The notes under the pieces are model-generated. The model ran no database searches. It had not been told where the DNA came from and worked only from the letters and a program-made list of their open reading frames with translations. A stretch of DNA of 64,000 nucleotides, from the NCBI GenBank assembly GCA_905147135.1, contig LR990051.1, forward strand, positions 17,761,115-17,825,114. Direction: 5' to 3'. This document shows, piece after piece, positions 21,903 through 32,864 of this stretch (position 1 is its first letter; the number at the start of each line of letters is the position of its first letter). The translations under genes and the position numbers were made by a program. Source of the DNA: Blastobasis lacticolella (lineage: Eukaryota > Arthropoda > Insecta > Lepidoptera > Blastobasidae).

Positions 21903-23001
21903 TTACAGTCAATGTTTTTCTGAGATGGACAGAGGAGAGAAATACGAGTCAAGGTGAGGGCCACGAAAACACGAGGTGCATTTTTTATTTTGAGGTTATG
22001 TTGTGAGTGTTATGAACCATTGACGGACGGGAGAAAGATAGAAGGCACAGTCAAGATCCAATTATTTAACTGTGTTCCTGGCGCAGAGAAACAAATCGAA
22101 TTGGACGAAGTAAGACTGATAGCAACCAATAGTCGCTCGGCATCCGTCAAAGTCGTGTGTCCCGGTTCTAAGACGCGGCAATAAGTCACGGGCAATCATT
22201 CGAAAAGATCTAAAAGATCTCGATTTGTCTCGAGGAGCGTCCATTTTTCAAGTAATAGCCTTTAGAGGGGCGGTGGGGGTGAATAGGACAAAGAAATAAA
22301 ATAAGAAACAGGTTTCGTGACGCTTTGTCTGAATGCAATCCGGATATTGCCAGTTCTTGCTTGTCGTTGTGGGCAGACAGTCTCTTCCCTTTGTTTTTGG
22401 GTGAGATCTATCCTACTCTAATTAATACACATAAGTGAGACGGTTAAGTATGTGTGTGGATTGTTTGAAATGGTTGGGACAACTTAAATAATGTTATCTA
22501 GAAAATCATTTTATCAGCGAGATAAATGTACGTAGGTACGATTTCTTGGTGATAATTGAGGATTAACTTGAAGTATATTGTTTTCGCGCATTTAAAAATT
22601 CAGTTTACGTATTTGGTTAACAGTTGCATGTATCATGGTCACGGGACGAGTCTCTCTCTCGCTTCTGAAGTGGCATATTTTCGATAGATATTTTATTTTA
22701 TACTTAAGTGGCAAATAAGCTTTCCTATTAGGTAATTAGAAAGAAACCCATGTGTACACGCTCCCTAGAAGTTTTAGAACCCACGTTCTCTTTAACGCTG
22801 ACGTAGACACCACTAAAGCACTACGACTTTCCTCCCTCATTTCTTGAAATCTGCGAAACGAGGACCTCAGAAACAGGATCCAATTTGCTCCTGCAACCCC
22901 ATTTAGCCGATTGACTGCGCTTTCTTAATAGCCGAGAATGAAATAAAACTACAATAAAAGACAAACGAAGACTTGGGGCGATGTTATCGACATCTTTGGC
23001 C
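21903..23001. other. Unassigned span
   Basis: Open frames of 60-76 codons on both strands around 21954-22244 share the same sequence and none resembles a known protein. Nothing else found. Confidence 0.35.
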
Positions 23002-23140
23002 CTAGCACAAGTGTGTCCGCGACACAGCTCGCGCCGCGAGAGAGCGTCTGTCTCTTTCTCTCAATACTAAGACGACAGAGATAGCAATACCTATGTCGCG
23101 CTTTTTCTCGCTTATCGCGCGCGAGAGCAACTTGTGCTAG
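23002..23140. mobile_element. Palindromic CG-rich MITE-like element, best copy (139 bp)
   Basis: Perfect ends ctagcacaagt (23002-23012) and acttgtgctag (23130-23140) enclose CG-rich arms ('gagagagcgtctgtctcttt' and 'gcttatcgcgcgcgagagca') that partly pair. Related copies: 12775-12917 and 7330-7432. Confidence 0.7.
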
Positions 23141-23557
23141 ACCTACTGTTCTTTAGACACAGTTCTACAGTAGAAGCTCGAACGTGTAATATTTGTTTCA
23201 ATGCGCAGAACCCACCGCTCGCTAGAATATTAATGAAGTTTTTCTTTTCAGAAGTTCCTTATAAAAACAAATAGTAAGATGAAAGTTCGACAAGCCCGAA
23301 GGCTAATGCCTATTTTATGAGACTCAGCGCTGAGTTCAGTGAGTTAAAAATAATATTGCCTTTATTATTTTTACAGCTCAAAAGATAGACATAATGATCA
23401 CCCAATTTAATGGGTCGAATTATCGATATTGTTACCGAGCGACACATATACAGCTGTAGTCCTTAGCAACACGTGGAAATACGCTAACGACTACGGTTGG
23501 AGCTTCAGTGGGTTAATCTGTAAAATGAGTACCTATTTATAAAATAATGAGTTGTTG
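23141..23557. other. Unassigned span
   Basis: No ORF, no repeat seen. Confidence 0.35.
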
Positions 23558-23696
23558 ACACTTTGTGTTGTGCGTTCTTGATGGAACTCCATTATATTAT
23601 AGATGAAAACACTTTTATACACTAGTTCCAGTCAATAATAATATACTTTTATAAATATATTTAATGGAACTAGTATATAAGTGTTTTCATCTATAA
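23558..23696. mobile_element. Foldback element, copy 1
   Basis: The arms at 23597-23630 and 23665-23696 pair almost perfectly over about 32 bp ('gatgaaaacacttttata', 'cactagttcca'), around a 34-nt spacer. The preceding 'cactttgtgttgtg' and 'tgatggaactccatta' recur, inverted, beside the palindrome at 52963-53085. Confidence 0.75.
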
Positions 23697-24220
23697 TAAA
23701 CTACAGAAACACAGCAACGTGATGAAAAGCCACATATTTTCAAATTAAATTCTCCTACTTTGACGTCAAAACAGAACATAAGTTTGACCTACTGCGCTCC
23801 GTCACCTTTCATATTTAATAATTAAAAACAACAATTCTGTTTTGCCCCGGCCGCCTCTCATTACGTCCGCAAAAACTGGTAATTTTTTTCGCCTGCCTTC
23901 ATCCCGAGTACCCCCGAGTAGCTTCGGGTGTGCTCGTTACATTTTTAATTTTCCTTTTTTCTTTCTGGCCTCCGCCGCGGACTAACAATAAAATATTGTT
24001 GTACCGGAATTCTCCTTATTTGTAACTGTAACATTGTTATTTATATCACGACAAGAATGAGTGAATATTCTACAAGGGTATCCGTTGTAATTAAATTTTG
24101 CTGCACAAAAAATCTTGGGCGGTCTTGGATGGACGTCTGGCTTACTGAGGCTGACAGTGGCGATGTCGGACTAAGAAGGTAATAAAGGCGATTTACTCAT
24201 TGTAAACGATGTAAAATTTT
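23697..24220. other. Unassigned span
   Basis: No gene or repeat identified. Confidence 0.35.
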
Positions 24221-24477
24221 GTAGAGCTCGTCTAGTCTAAAATGACGCGCCTCACTACTTAGTTAGTTGATTTCGATGTGTGAGTGCAAATATTGATAAC
24301 GACACTTCATCTGTGTGGGAGCCAATGAACGACGCGTGCTCCTACGTTTGAATTTCACCGGCAACTGAATGATCGATTACAACGGCGTTTGTATATGTAT
24401 TGCGTCCATATTTTAAACTTGCTTGTGTGCGTTAATGCGATAGTGGGGCGCGTCATTTTAGATTAGACGAGCTCTAC
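24221..24477. mobile_element. MITE with 35-bp terminal inverted repeats (257 bp)
   Basis: 24221-24255 and 24443-24477 are reverse complements at 33 of 35 positions. They begin gtagagctcgtct and contain 'taaaatgacgcgcc'. The inside is unique in the window and non-coding. No convincing target duplication is visible, so the superfamily is open. Confidence 0.82.
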
Positions 24478-24579
24478 CTATTTAGAACCGATTTTCAATT
24501 GAATATCCTTCTAAATTGAATACCTGCTGCTGCTTGATACTGTGTGACGAAGATGAAAATGAATACATATTAAATAGCT

Positions 24580-24655
24580 GTTAGGCGAACCCCGGGACCC
24601 CGCGTGTTGCGCGGGACCGCAACCGAGATTAAACGCCAAGGTGATGATGATAATG
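24580..24655 (+). mobile_element. SINE-A 3' fragment, GC-stem subfamily
   Basis: 'aaccccgggaccccgcgtgt', 'gcgcgggaccgcaaccgaga' and 'taaacgccaaggtgatgatg' form the 3' end of SINE-A with a CG-rich stem like 12293-12345. Confidence 0.75.
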
Positions 24656-24866
24656 ATTGTCACTTGTAGGCACCTAAAGTCGTTCAACGGCACCGGAAAT
24701 TCAGGGTCGCCCACGGAATCGCCGGTACACCACACCCTTCGGCCCCTTTTCCCTCACAAAGAAGTCCAAATCTGCGGTGGGAACCCAACAAGTGAAACGT
24801 ACGTTCATGGCATTGTATTAAAAGGCTTGTTAGCACCAGTCCAGCCGTTCTAAGTGCTCCACTGCG

Positions 24867-26055
24867 TCAGAGTGGCGTTACGTGATCGCGCATACGAAAG
24901 CGAATGCATTGCGGAACGGTCCGAATGTGATAAGCGAAAAACGCACGGTACCTATTGCGTCGCTGTTGGCTTTTGTATCGAGTTTGTGGCGCTTCTGTTG
25001 GTTTTGTGAATGGGTGTGCTGGTTTGAAAGTGTTGGGTTGTTGAGTGTTGGGTTTGAAAAGGTGTAGCAATGGAATTAATTTACCTGTAGGCTTATGTAA
25101 CTCTGTTGCCAACAATTCTCTGATTTCAATGATTGAAATAGTTATTTTTGCGTTTGCGTATCATCGATTTCGTGGGTTCAGCTGCTAACAAAGATAATCA
25201 GAGTGGCGTTACGTGATCGCGCATACGAAAGCGAATGCATTGCGGAACGGTCCGAATGTGATAAGCGAAAAACGCACGATACCTATTGCGTCGCTGTTGG
25301 CTTTTGTATCGAGTTTGTGGCGCTTCTGTTGGTTTTGTGAATGGGTGTGCTGGTTTGAAAGTGTTGGGTTGTTGAGTGTTGGGTTTGAAAAGGGGTAGCA
25401 GTGGAATTTATTTACCTTTAAGCGTATGTAACTCTGTTGCCAACAATTCTCTGATTTCAATGATTGAAATATGTTATTTTTGCAATAACGTATCATCGAT
25501 TTCGTGGGGTCAGTTGCTAACAAAGATAATCAGAGTGGCGTTACATACGAAAGCGAATGCATTGCGGAACAGTCTGAATGTGATAAGCGAAAAACGCTTG
25601 TTGCGCCAGTGTTGGCTTGTATTGCAAGTTTGTGATTCTGTTGGGTCTGTGGATGGGTGTGCTGGTTTGTTGCGGAGTGTTGGGTTTGAAAAGTGGTAGC
25701 AGTGCAGTTAATTCACCTGTAGGCTTACGTAATTCTGTTGCTAACAATTATCTGATATCGATAATTGAAATTGTTACGTTTGAGATTACGTATCTTCGAT
25801 TTTATGGGTTCAGTTGCTAATAAAGATATATAAGCAAAAAACGTGTGTTGCGCCAGTGTTGGCTTTTGTGGCGAGTTTGTGCTTCTGTTGGTTCTGTGAA
25901 TGGTTGTGCTGGTTGGGTTTGAAAGGGGGTAGCAGTGGAGTTAAATTACCTGTAGGCTTACGTAACCTTGTTGCTAACAATTATCTGATTTAAATGATTG
26001 AAATTGTTACTTTTGAGATTACGTATAATTGATTTAATGTCTGTTGCTAACAAAG
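24867..26055 (+). repeat. Tandem array, about 331-bp unit, four copies
   Basis: Units start with tcagagtggcgtta at 24867, 25198 and 25530; a fourth, with its start deleted, runs from about 25822 to 26055. Units 1 and 2 are nearly identical. Units 3 and 4 diverge and shorten. Each unit ends 'gctaacaaagataatc' or similar. Frames of about 61 codons (MIAHTKANALRNGPNVISEK...) recur in units 1 and 2 but shift or break in 3 and 4, so coding is unlikely. A 47-bp piece of the unit reappears at 42632-42678. Confidence 0.92.
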
Positions 26056-26139
26056 TTCCATTGCAATAAACAATCTTTGTATGATTTTAAGAAGTGCATG
26101 TTGCTTTGGCATCAAAATCTTGTTAACCTAAGAATTGTG

Positions 26140-26205
26140 TGCGTTAATGGTACGGAACCCTCTGTATACGAGTTCGACTCGCACTTGGCCGGCTTATGCT
26201 GACGG
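26140..26205 (+). repeat. Short dispersed repeat
   Basis: 'taatggtacggaaccctctg' then 'gagttcgactcgcacttggc' is a string I associate with lepidopteran genomes generally. Only one copy is in this window, so the call leans on memory. Confidence 0.45.
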
Positions 26206-26397
26206 AAGCGTTCGCAAGCATTACCTGGGAATAAAAAAAAATACAGTTTAATATTTCGTTGTACATTAAAAGAGTGTTTTTGAAAGTGACAAAGCAAAAC
26301 TATGGAAAAATTTGAAACCTTCCGTTGTTATACCTATGGACGTTGAAAACAGTTTCATAAAAATGCTGATGAAAAAGATCAACATAAGTAAAACTGG

Positions 26398-26726
26398 AGC
26401 GTCGATGGCCGAGCGGTTAAGGTATCCGACACGTACGCGGGAGGTACCAGGTTCGAATCCCACTGCAGCCATGTACCAATGACTCTTTTTTGAGTTATAT
26501 ACATTTGTTGAATGCTAACCGTTGCCCTTACGGCGAGTGAAAACATTGAGATGAAACCGGCACATTCAGGCGACTGAACGTGTAACCATGATCCAATCTG
26601 GTCAGATTTCCCTGGTAGCAGCGTCAAGGAGGTCAGATGGTTGTCGCTCCACTGACCATCCTGGATCACGGCGGACCCTGGGCCCAAGTGCGCAAGATCG
26701 CAACGGGGACAATAACGCCAAGATGA
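26398..26726 (+). mobile_element. SINE-A, full length
   Basis: Head gcgtcgatggccgagcggtt, perfect B box ggttcgaatcc, 'cggcgagtgaaaacattgag' centre, 'acattcaggcgactgaacgt', 'ccatgatccaatctggtcag', and 3' end 'taacgccaagatgac'. All blocks are present in order with scattered substitutions. The short tail lacks the (GAT)n run. Confidence 0.92.
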
Positions 26727-27122
26727 CTATTTTTTCTTATACATCATCAAAGAACGTGTAGCGTATTGAAATATAACGTAGTGTATATATGTATTTTAAA
26801 TAAACCCTTCATTTCCATTATTAAGCAACATAAAGCACACTCAACTAATCCCCAATTCCACAAAACTTATATTAGAAACGCTTACACAAGTGTAGGTAAG
26901 CTTACTGAAATATCACGGTAACAGCGCATGATTAATGTTCCATCGAAAACTAACAGGATATTAACTTTCGGGCAGTCTGTAGGTGTAGGGTACACTACAT
27001 TGCGTGCGATATAGCTTGTTGTCGCTTTTCTCTTAAGCACAAAGGTGTAGGCTTCACCACACTGCATGCGGTATAGCTTGTAGTCTTCTTCTCTCAGTTT
27101 TAAGCACTAATAGGGTCATCCT
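26727..27122. other. Unassigned span
   Basis: Two near-copies of 'gtaggcttcaccacactgca' / 'gtagggtacactacattgcg' at about 26983 and 27046 form a small direct repeat. Otherwise nothing. Confidence 0.4.
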
Positions 27123-27135
27123 AGGTATGCTAAAT

Positions 27136-27278
27136 GGGTAGGCCTCCTACAAGGTGGACCGACGACCTGGTAAGGATCGCAGGTACCAGCTGGATGCGGA
27201 AAGCACAGGACCGGTCTTTGTGGAGATCTCTGGGGGAGGCCTTTTCCCAGCAGTGGGCGTCTTCTGGCTGATATGATG
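27136..27278 (+). mobile_element. RTE LINE 3' end inserted in another LINE
   Basis: The open frame 27140-27271 reads RPPTRWTDDLVRIAGTSWMR ... SLGEAFSQQWASSG-stop, 43 codons without a break. It is flanked by a 13-bp direct repeat, aggtatgctaaat (27123-27135 and 27279-27291). That repeat is the start of the 'MLxWFGHV' segment of the LINE it landed in. So this is a 5'-truncated RTE insertion with a target duplication. Confidence 0.9.
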
Positions 27279-27279
27279 A

Positions 27280-27560
27280 GGTATGCTAAATTGGTTCGGT
27301 CATGTAATAGGATGATTGAGAGGATATTAATAATAAAGATATAGGTTTATGGCAGGTGCTAACACCGAAACGTTCTCATGATGAAAACGGAGATATTTTA
27401 AAGAAAGGTCTGACTAATACACCGACGAGCAGGTCTGAAAAGGTTGATGGTTGTGGAAGAAGCGAGAGAAATCTGTCAGGATCGTAGCAAGTGAACGATG
27501 TGGGCTCTAGCTACCCCTACGCGAAAAAGCGTGACCTTATGTATGTATGTATCTGTAAAA
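27280..27560 (+). pseudogene. LINE ORF2 C-terminal remnant with (TATG) tail
   Basis: 'atgctaaattggttcggtca' encodes MLNWFGHV, homologous to MLRWFGHVERM at 395-586. Later 'gaagcgagagaaatctgtca' gives EAREICQ, and the end 'tatgtatgtatgt' is the same tail. Several frameshifts make it dead. Confidence 0.8.
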
Positions 27561-27689
27561 ATTGAGATATGAGGTAAAAATTAGAATGTATGTTATAATT
27601 GGAAAGTTCCAAGGTGTGAGAAGGAACTCCTTGTCGATGGCGAGTCGTACCTAAATATCATCTCTACTTACCTATTATAAAACAAAGTC

Positions 27690-27830
27690 CCACGCCGCAT
27701 TTGTCTGTCTGTTCGCGATAAACTCAAAAATTACTGAACGGATTTTCATGCGGTTTTCATCAATAGACAGAATGATTCACAGGGAAGGCTTAGGTGTATA
27801 ATTTGTTAAGGATACTACATAGGAGATAAC
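27690..27830 (-). repeat. Dispersed repeat, family F
   Basis: 'aactcaaaaattactgaacg', 'tgcggttttcatcaatagac' and 'tataatttgttaaggatac' are the reverse of the family F unit at 40560-40860. Confidence 0.65.
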
Positions 27831-28220
27831 ATTTGTAGTTGTAATAGCGCGAGAAAGCTATATCGGTGTCAAAGCAGCAACCCACGTATAGTTTGCGGAG
27901 CCTGTGAGAGCCCGCTAGAATCCTGATTTTGAAACAGGTCCATTAATATCCAGGGGCTAGCGGTAGCGAATTGGGAATAAGCGGTTAACAGGTTGTAAGG
28001 CGGAATAGAGTGAATGAGTATTCGGGTGCTTGCTTTCCGGCTAGAGTTGCGGTGGAATAAGCAATGTTGCGATTTAAAAATGCATTTAGCAATCAAACCT
28101 AAAAGTTTTATCAAAATTAAAGTCAGTGGGCGAATCTCAGAGTCGACTTAACACCTAAAAACAACTTGAACTTGTGCTTCCTCTTGTAAGGTTTAGCCAT
28201 ATACTTCGCGGGTTGAAAAA
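27831..28220. other. Unassigned span
   Basis: An 81-codon minus-strand frame (27869-28114) without recognisable features. Nothing else. Confidence 0.35.
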
Positions 28221-28524
28221 CGTCGGTAGCCTAACGGTTAAGGGGTCCGACTCGTAAGGGTGAGATACCGGGTTTGAACCCCAGTGCGGCCATGTACTTA
28301 TATACGGTGAGGGAAAACATCTTCATGAAATTTTGCGAATTTGGCGACTGAATGTGTTATCATGATCAAATCTGGTCAGGTTCCCCTGTTACTAGGGTCA
28401 CGGAGGTCAGATGGTAGTTGCTCCACTAAAATTACCTGATCTACTAAATCTTGGATCATGGTCAAGGCGGACCACGAGCCCTCGCGTGCAAGAGCATAAA
28501 CGGGACATTAACGCCAAGATGAGG
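28221..28524 (+). mobile_element. SINE-A, near full length
   Basis: The head 'cgtcggtagcctaacggtta' and B box gggtttgaacccc carry several substitutions. The linker between head and 'tacggtgagggaaaacatc' is deleted. The 3' half is complete through 'attaacgccaagatgagg'. Confidence 0.88.
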
Positions 28525-29264
28525 TGGAGAGATCCATCCATGCCGATTCCTCAGGATAATTCAGCAAATAAAGTCCTAAGTCCTCAAACTTTTACAATGG
28601 AGGACCTTTTCAGGTAAGTTCATATGCTATACGCATCGCCGAATACTGGGCAAATAAAGTGTAAGTCAGAGTTTAGTCCATCGACTCGATAAGAAGAAGA
28701 AGCAAATAGAAACGTCATCTTTCCATTCATCCATTCCTTCCATCGTTATACCTAATAATCTACAATGTTAAACCAATTTATTAGCCAACCCAACCACCCC
28801 TAAGCAAATACACGAGGAAAACAGAGATCCATGGAAATAGGGAAAACTGGGGAAATATCGTCGTCATACTTGTCCATCTATCATACTAGAATGAGTGATT
28901 GACCAAACATCTGATTACAGATCAATGGATGACGATAACACGAGGGAGAGGTTGATTACGAGGAAAACTGCGAGAGAAACGTACCACCAAATATTAATAC
29001 AAAATATTTCCATTTGGAATGAAATAATTATGACATCCCATAGGGGTAGTCAGAGACTATTGACTGACACAAACTACGATTCTGACACATCGATTGCACA
29101 CGGGCATATGTGTGTATGTATTGGATGTATATGTAATAATAGATATTACCATAATTCTCATACAAATAGTATGGAGGAGTAAAAATATGTTCTCTACCGT
29201 CTGAACAACAGGGAAAGTGCCGCCATCACTTTTCCGCCACAGCACCCTCTGACGATGGGATAGA
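28525..29264. other. Unassigned span
   Basis: A 95-codon plus-strand frame (28895-29182) is rich in N, T and R and resembles nothing known; a 62-codon frame overlaps it on the other strand. No promoter or splice context. Confidence 0.35.
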
Positions 29265-29500
29265 TTTCATCCACACCAACTGGATGCCTGGCATCCAACT
29301 AACGTACGAGCATCACGAGCCTTTTTACCGCGCACGTGCAAGATATAGAATGAGGTTCCTCCCGAAGACTTTCCTTTGCACTATGACACGGGGTTCTTCA
29401 AAAGGCATGTCTACAGGTACCTCAAAGGCCGGCACCGTATCCGCACCCCTAAGGTTGCAGATGTCCTGGACGAAGGTGGCCGCTTTCCATCAGGTGCCAT
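29265..29500 (+). pseudogene. Jockey/CR1-like LINE ORF2 C-terminus, one in-frame stop
   Basis: The frame from 29265 reads FHPHQLDAWHPTNVRASRAF, LPRTCKI-stop-NEVPPEDFPL, then YDTGFFKRHVYRYLKGRHR. The LINE pattern is F-L-P-R-T-x-x-x-W-N-x-L-P-x-x-x-F-P-x-x-Y-x-x-x-x-F-K-x-x-V. The TAG at 29346-29348 stands where the conserved W (TGG) belongs. Everything else in the motif is kept, so inactivation looks fairly recent. No upstream domains remain. Confidence 0.82.
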
Positions 29501-29944
29501 CCATCCGTATGCCTCCCTGGGCAATGAAATAAACTCGTCGGACTTGTCCTATTATGCACCGGTAATATCAAAGGGTCAAGTGCGTAAGTACAACTTTCAA
29601 TAACTTTAGGTTAATTATTCCATACTTGTAAAAATATTGTTTATATATATATTTACACAAATATTAAGAATAATTAAAACAAAAAGTGCAAGTGAAAGAA
29701 GTTTAGTGGGGACACAACAGAAATGAAATAATGATTCACTGTTACAAGACGAGAAATATTAATTGAGCATTCTGAAGACGAGCTCGTCGAAGTACTTGCT
29801 ATAGGAAGGATGCTTGAGAACAAATGGAGGAATTAAAAAGTAAGTTGCTTAAGGGTTTCTGAATAATAGTGGGAGGCAAACGAGGCGGGGGCCAACTTAT
29901 GGAAAGTGGTCACTGCTGTTGAATTGTAATTGATTCGCAATAGC
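29501..29944. other. Unassigned AT-rich span
   Basis: A degraded antisense family D scrap at 29882-29920 ('acttatggaaagtggtcact'). Otherwise unrecognised. Confidence 0.4.
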
Positions 29945-30102
29945 GGCTCAGGTAGCAGGGTCATGGAGGTCAGATGACAGTCGCTCTACGGTAATTATTT
30001 GATCTGCCAAATCCTGGATCCATGGTAAACCGAACCCTGGTCCCTCATGCGCGAGGGTACAACCGGTACATGACGCCAAAATGATGATGATGATGATGAC
30101 TC
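29945..30102 (+). mobile_element. SINE-A 3' half
   Basis: 'gtagcagggtcatggaggtc', 'ctgccaaatcctggatccat' and 'gacgccaaaatgatgatgat' with a longer (GAT)n run. The 5' half is absent. Confidence 0.85.
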
Positions 30103-30787
30103 ACGTACGCTAGCTACTAAACATTTCCGTCCATCTACTTAACTACTTAATACACATAAACATGTAATGTATTTATTTAATCCGACCAACAGAAACCGGA
30201 CAGAACCGGTTCCAGCCAGATCCTCGTCATTAATAATTCGCACACTTTACTTACCACCTGAGCTTACGTTAAGCTCCTACTTTGTTAAAAGCTTTCATGT
30301 GTTTCAAAGTTGTACCTAAGTGATTTGTTTTGTTTGTGAATTGTATAATTCAGCTTCCCGGTGGGCGGTTGTTTTTGTGTATATGTATCTAGAGTCCGTT
30401 ACTTTATTTTTCTACACATGTGTATTTTTTTCTTTGTCTCACTTTTTGTTCATATTATTGTACTAAATGGGACTCTCACGCGACGTATCTTTATCGATTT
30501 GGTTTCCCGATGTTTCGGTAGCGTTACACCGTGGTCACGAGAAGACTGCTGTGGCAATTTTTCTGTTGTCTGATGGGTGGTGTAGAAAAGTTATTACTTA
30601 CTAGATTTGTCGTTTTTAATTATAAATAATAAAAATGTAAATTAAAAAAAGGACTTAAATGAACATTGCTTTCTTCTATCTGAATTTCTCTCTTTTTGAC
30701 ACTTTACCATTACCAAAATAAATTCCATGGAAGGCAGTGATTTAAAAGACACTTATCATCAGGCGACACGTTCGTTAGCCCCCTATA
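30103..30787. other. Unassigned span
   Basis: A 70-codon plus frame at 30361-30573 encodes F/V-rich hydrophobic sequence from T-rich DNA; not credible as a gene. Confidence 0.35.
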
Positions 30788-30905
30788 TATATTTTTTTTC
30801 CTACGCAGTGACAAACGAGCAGACAGTCCACCTGATGGTAAACGGTAACTGTCGCCCATAGCATCTACGATTCATGCATGTCGCTTGTAGGCATTACGGT
30901 GTACT
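30788..30905 (-). mobile_element. LINE 3' tail, family E type
   Basis: The plus strand shows an A/T-run end, then 'cagtgacaaacgagcagaca', 'gtccacctgatggtaaacgg' and 'tctacgattcatgcatgtcg'. This is the reverse of 31590-31700. Confidence 0.7.
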
Positions 30906-31589
30906 TATACCTGAGATCCTAAAGTTACATTACATCCGCTGGATAGCGAGGCTTATACGCAGAGCCAAGAAGAGGCCTTATACCTTACATTCAAAATTCA
31001 TAAAGGAAAAAATTGACACGCCTGATCCAGCATCACAGAAAGGAAATATGTAAAACTCCGAAGTCGTGAGAGAAAAAAAATCCTTCGGCCATGCCATAAC
31101 CCGTAATGAAACACTTTCGGGGGTCATTGTATGCGCAGCGTTCGTCGACGACGGACGTGCCGCGCTGAAATGGCAAAGAGTTTTGCAGAAAAAATCGAGA
31201 AAAACCCACTCGTCCGGGGAAAAATTCGCCAAAATTCCCAAGCTATTCACTATGCGTCAACACGTTTCCAACGCTGGCTCTTTCCATTTTTTTGCTTATT
31301 CACACCTTTACTGAAATTTGAAAAGCGAGTTTTGGTCGCCAGCGCTGAGTGGTTGAAAATCCTAGCTTTTGCAACTATTAACATTGTATCTTTTATCAGG
31401 TGTTCGGACTCTGTCAAGCCTGAGTAGCCCGTCTGGGTGAGTACCAGCGCCTTATCTGTTTCTGCCGCCAAACAACAATGCTTGCATTATTGTGTCCGGC
31501 TTGAAGGATAAGGTAGCTAGCGCAATTACAGGCATAAGCCATTTCAATTTAATTCCCACAGTGACAACGCACCTGCGGCGCTGCATTTT
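30906..31589. other. Unassigned span
   Basis: Overlapping frames of 82, 98, 90 and 73 codons on both strands at 30978-31471 are mutual shadows, none recognised. The stretch 31120-31200 is CG-rich. Confidence 0.35.
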
Positions 31590-31700
31590 TGTTGCCTGCA
31601 AGCTAAATGCATGAATCGTAGATGTAATGTGTGACAGTTATCGCTTACCATCAGGTGGGCTATATGATCGTTTGTCACTGAGTAGCATAAAAAAATAAAT
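31590..31700 (+). mobile_element. LINE 3' tail, family E type
   Basis: 'gttgcctgcaagctaaatgc', 'atgaatcgtagatgtaatgt', 'cttaccatcaggtgggctat' and 'cactgagtagcataaaaaaa'. It closely matches 59160-59280. Confidence 0.75.
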
Positions 31701-32402
31701 TTGAGTATAAGAAACTTGGTCGGTAGTCCGACTTTTTCTGTCAGTAGGGTGGGTTATATCCCTCGAAAGTGTGGGTAGGATGTAGGTATATCAATTAGGA
31801 ACCTATATCAATCTTGATTTAGGGGATTTAGTACCGGCAAATTCCATTCGTAGCTGGAACACCAAGGTCTAGCTAAACAAAAAAGCTTGTCTGCCGCTAA
31901 TTAATGAATGCGATGGGACAATTCATTAATAACACGAACAAGGCTCTGCGTTTAAATCGTAAACTAACAATGCGGCGACTAGAATTTCGTGATAACAATG
32001 TATAGTAACAGTATACCGCGCAGAGATCTCTAATTGCCAGAAATTCTGTTAAATTATCCAAATAAACATGCTTGGTAATAGTTAATTAAGTCAAACAATG
32101 CTCTCGGTGGTTACGCACAAAAGGGGAGTACCGACGCCTTAAAACTAAGCAAATTAGAGGAATATTGTACTGGCAGAGAATTACCGACTTCACTTGGAGA
32201 GGTGTGGGCGACGTTTGTGGCAGAAACGCGTTGTTTTCCCGGAGTAAATAGCTAGTAACGGTGGGAATTGTCTGTTGATATATCGTTACTGGGTAGCAAC
32301 TTTACGTGTCTACTTTGATGCCTAATACCCATGAGGGGGGTCCGATTCTGGGCGCAGGTTTGTGTACCTGAAAATCTGCGATAGATTCGAAATGTAGTTT
32401 CT
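31701..32402. other. Unassigned span
   Basis: No ORF above 60 codons, no repeat recognised. Confidence 0.35.
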
Positions 32403-32600
32403 CATAGATAGAAAGATAAACACTTTATTGCTCATAAAACACAACAATATCGATAAAAAATAAAACAATAAGGAATTCATATGAGCAAAGGCGGCGTTAT
32501 CACTGTAAGAAATTTCTTCCAGGCGACCTTAACAGAAATTTAGACAGGAATTTTACAGTAGGTAGTGTTGAGACACCGGATACAAAAGAATGCGTTATGA
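32403..32600 (-). mobile_element. LINE 3' UTR, antisense
   Basis: 'agataaacactttattgctc' (reverse of a poly(A)-signal region) then 'aatttcttccaggcgacctt', as at 19738-19870. Confidence 0.65.
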
Positions 32601-32864
32601 ATCATATTTTATTCTTACATTATCGACGTCTTTATATTGATTTTTTAATGATGTACAAATGTCGACGAGCCGGGCTCTGTCTGGTACTGTCGGACATGGT
32701 TCGACCGTTGTGGGGTAGGTGTGTTCAGGCCCTAGGGTAAGTTCAGTTACAAACTCATGTCACTGTGTGTTTCCTTACTTTCCTACTCCCTCTTTTTTGA
32801 CGATTGAGACTGATATTTAATGTCCTACTTTTAAGGTCGTATTAAGTAATGGGATAAAATCGCA

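Noticed and set aside
24867..26055. CRISPR-like or protein-repeat interpretation of the tandem array
   Set aside because: Units are 331 bp end to end with no spacers, and the frames do not stay open across units.
29284..29532. 82-codon frame as a separate gene
   Set aside because: It is the wrong frame of the LINE C-terminus at 29265-29500.
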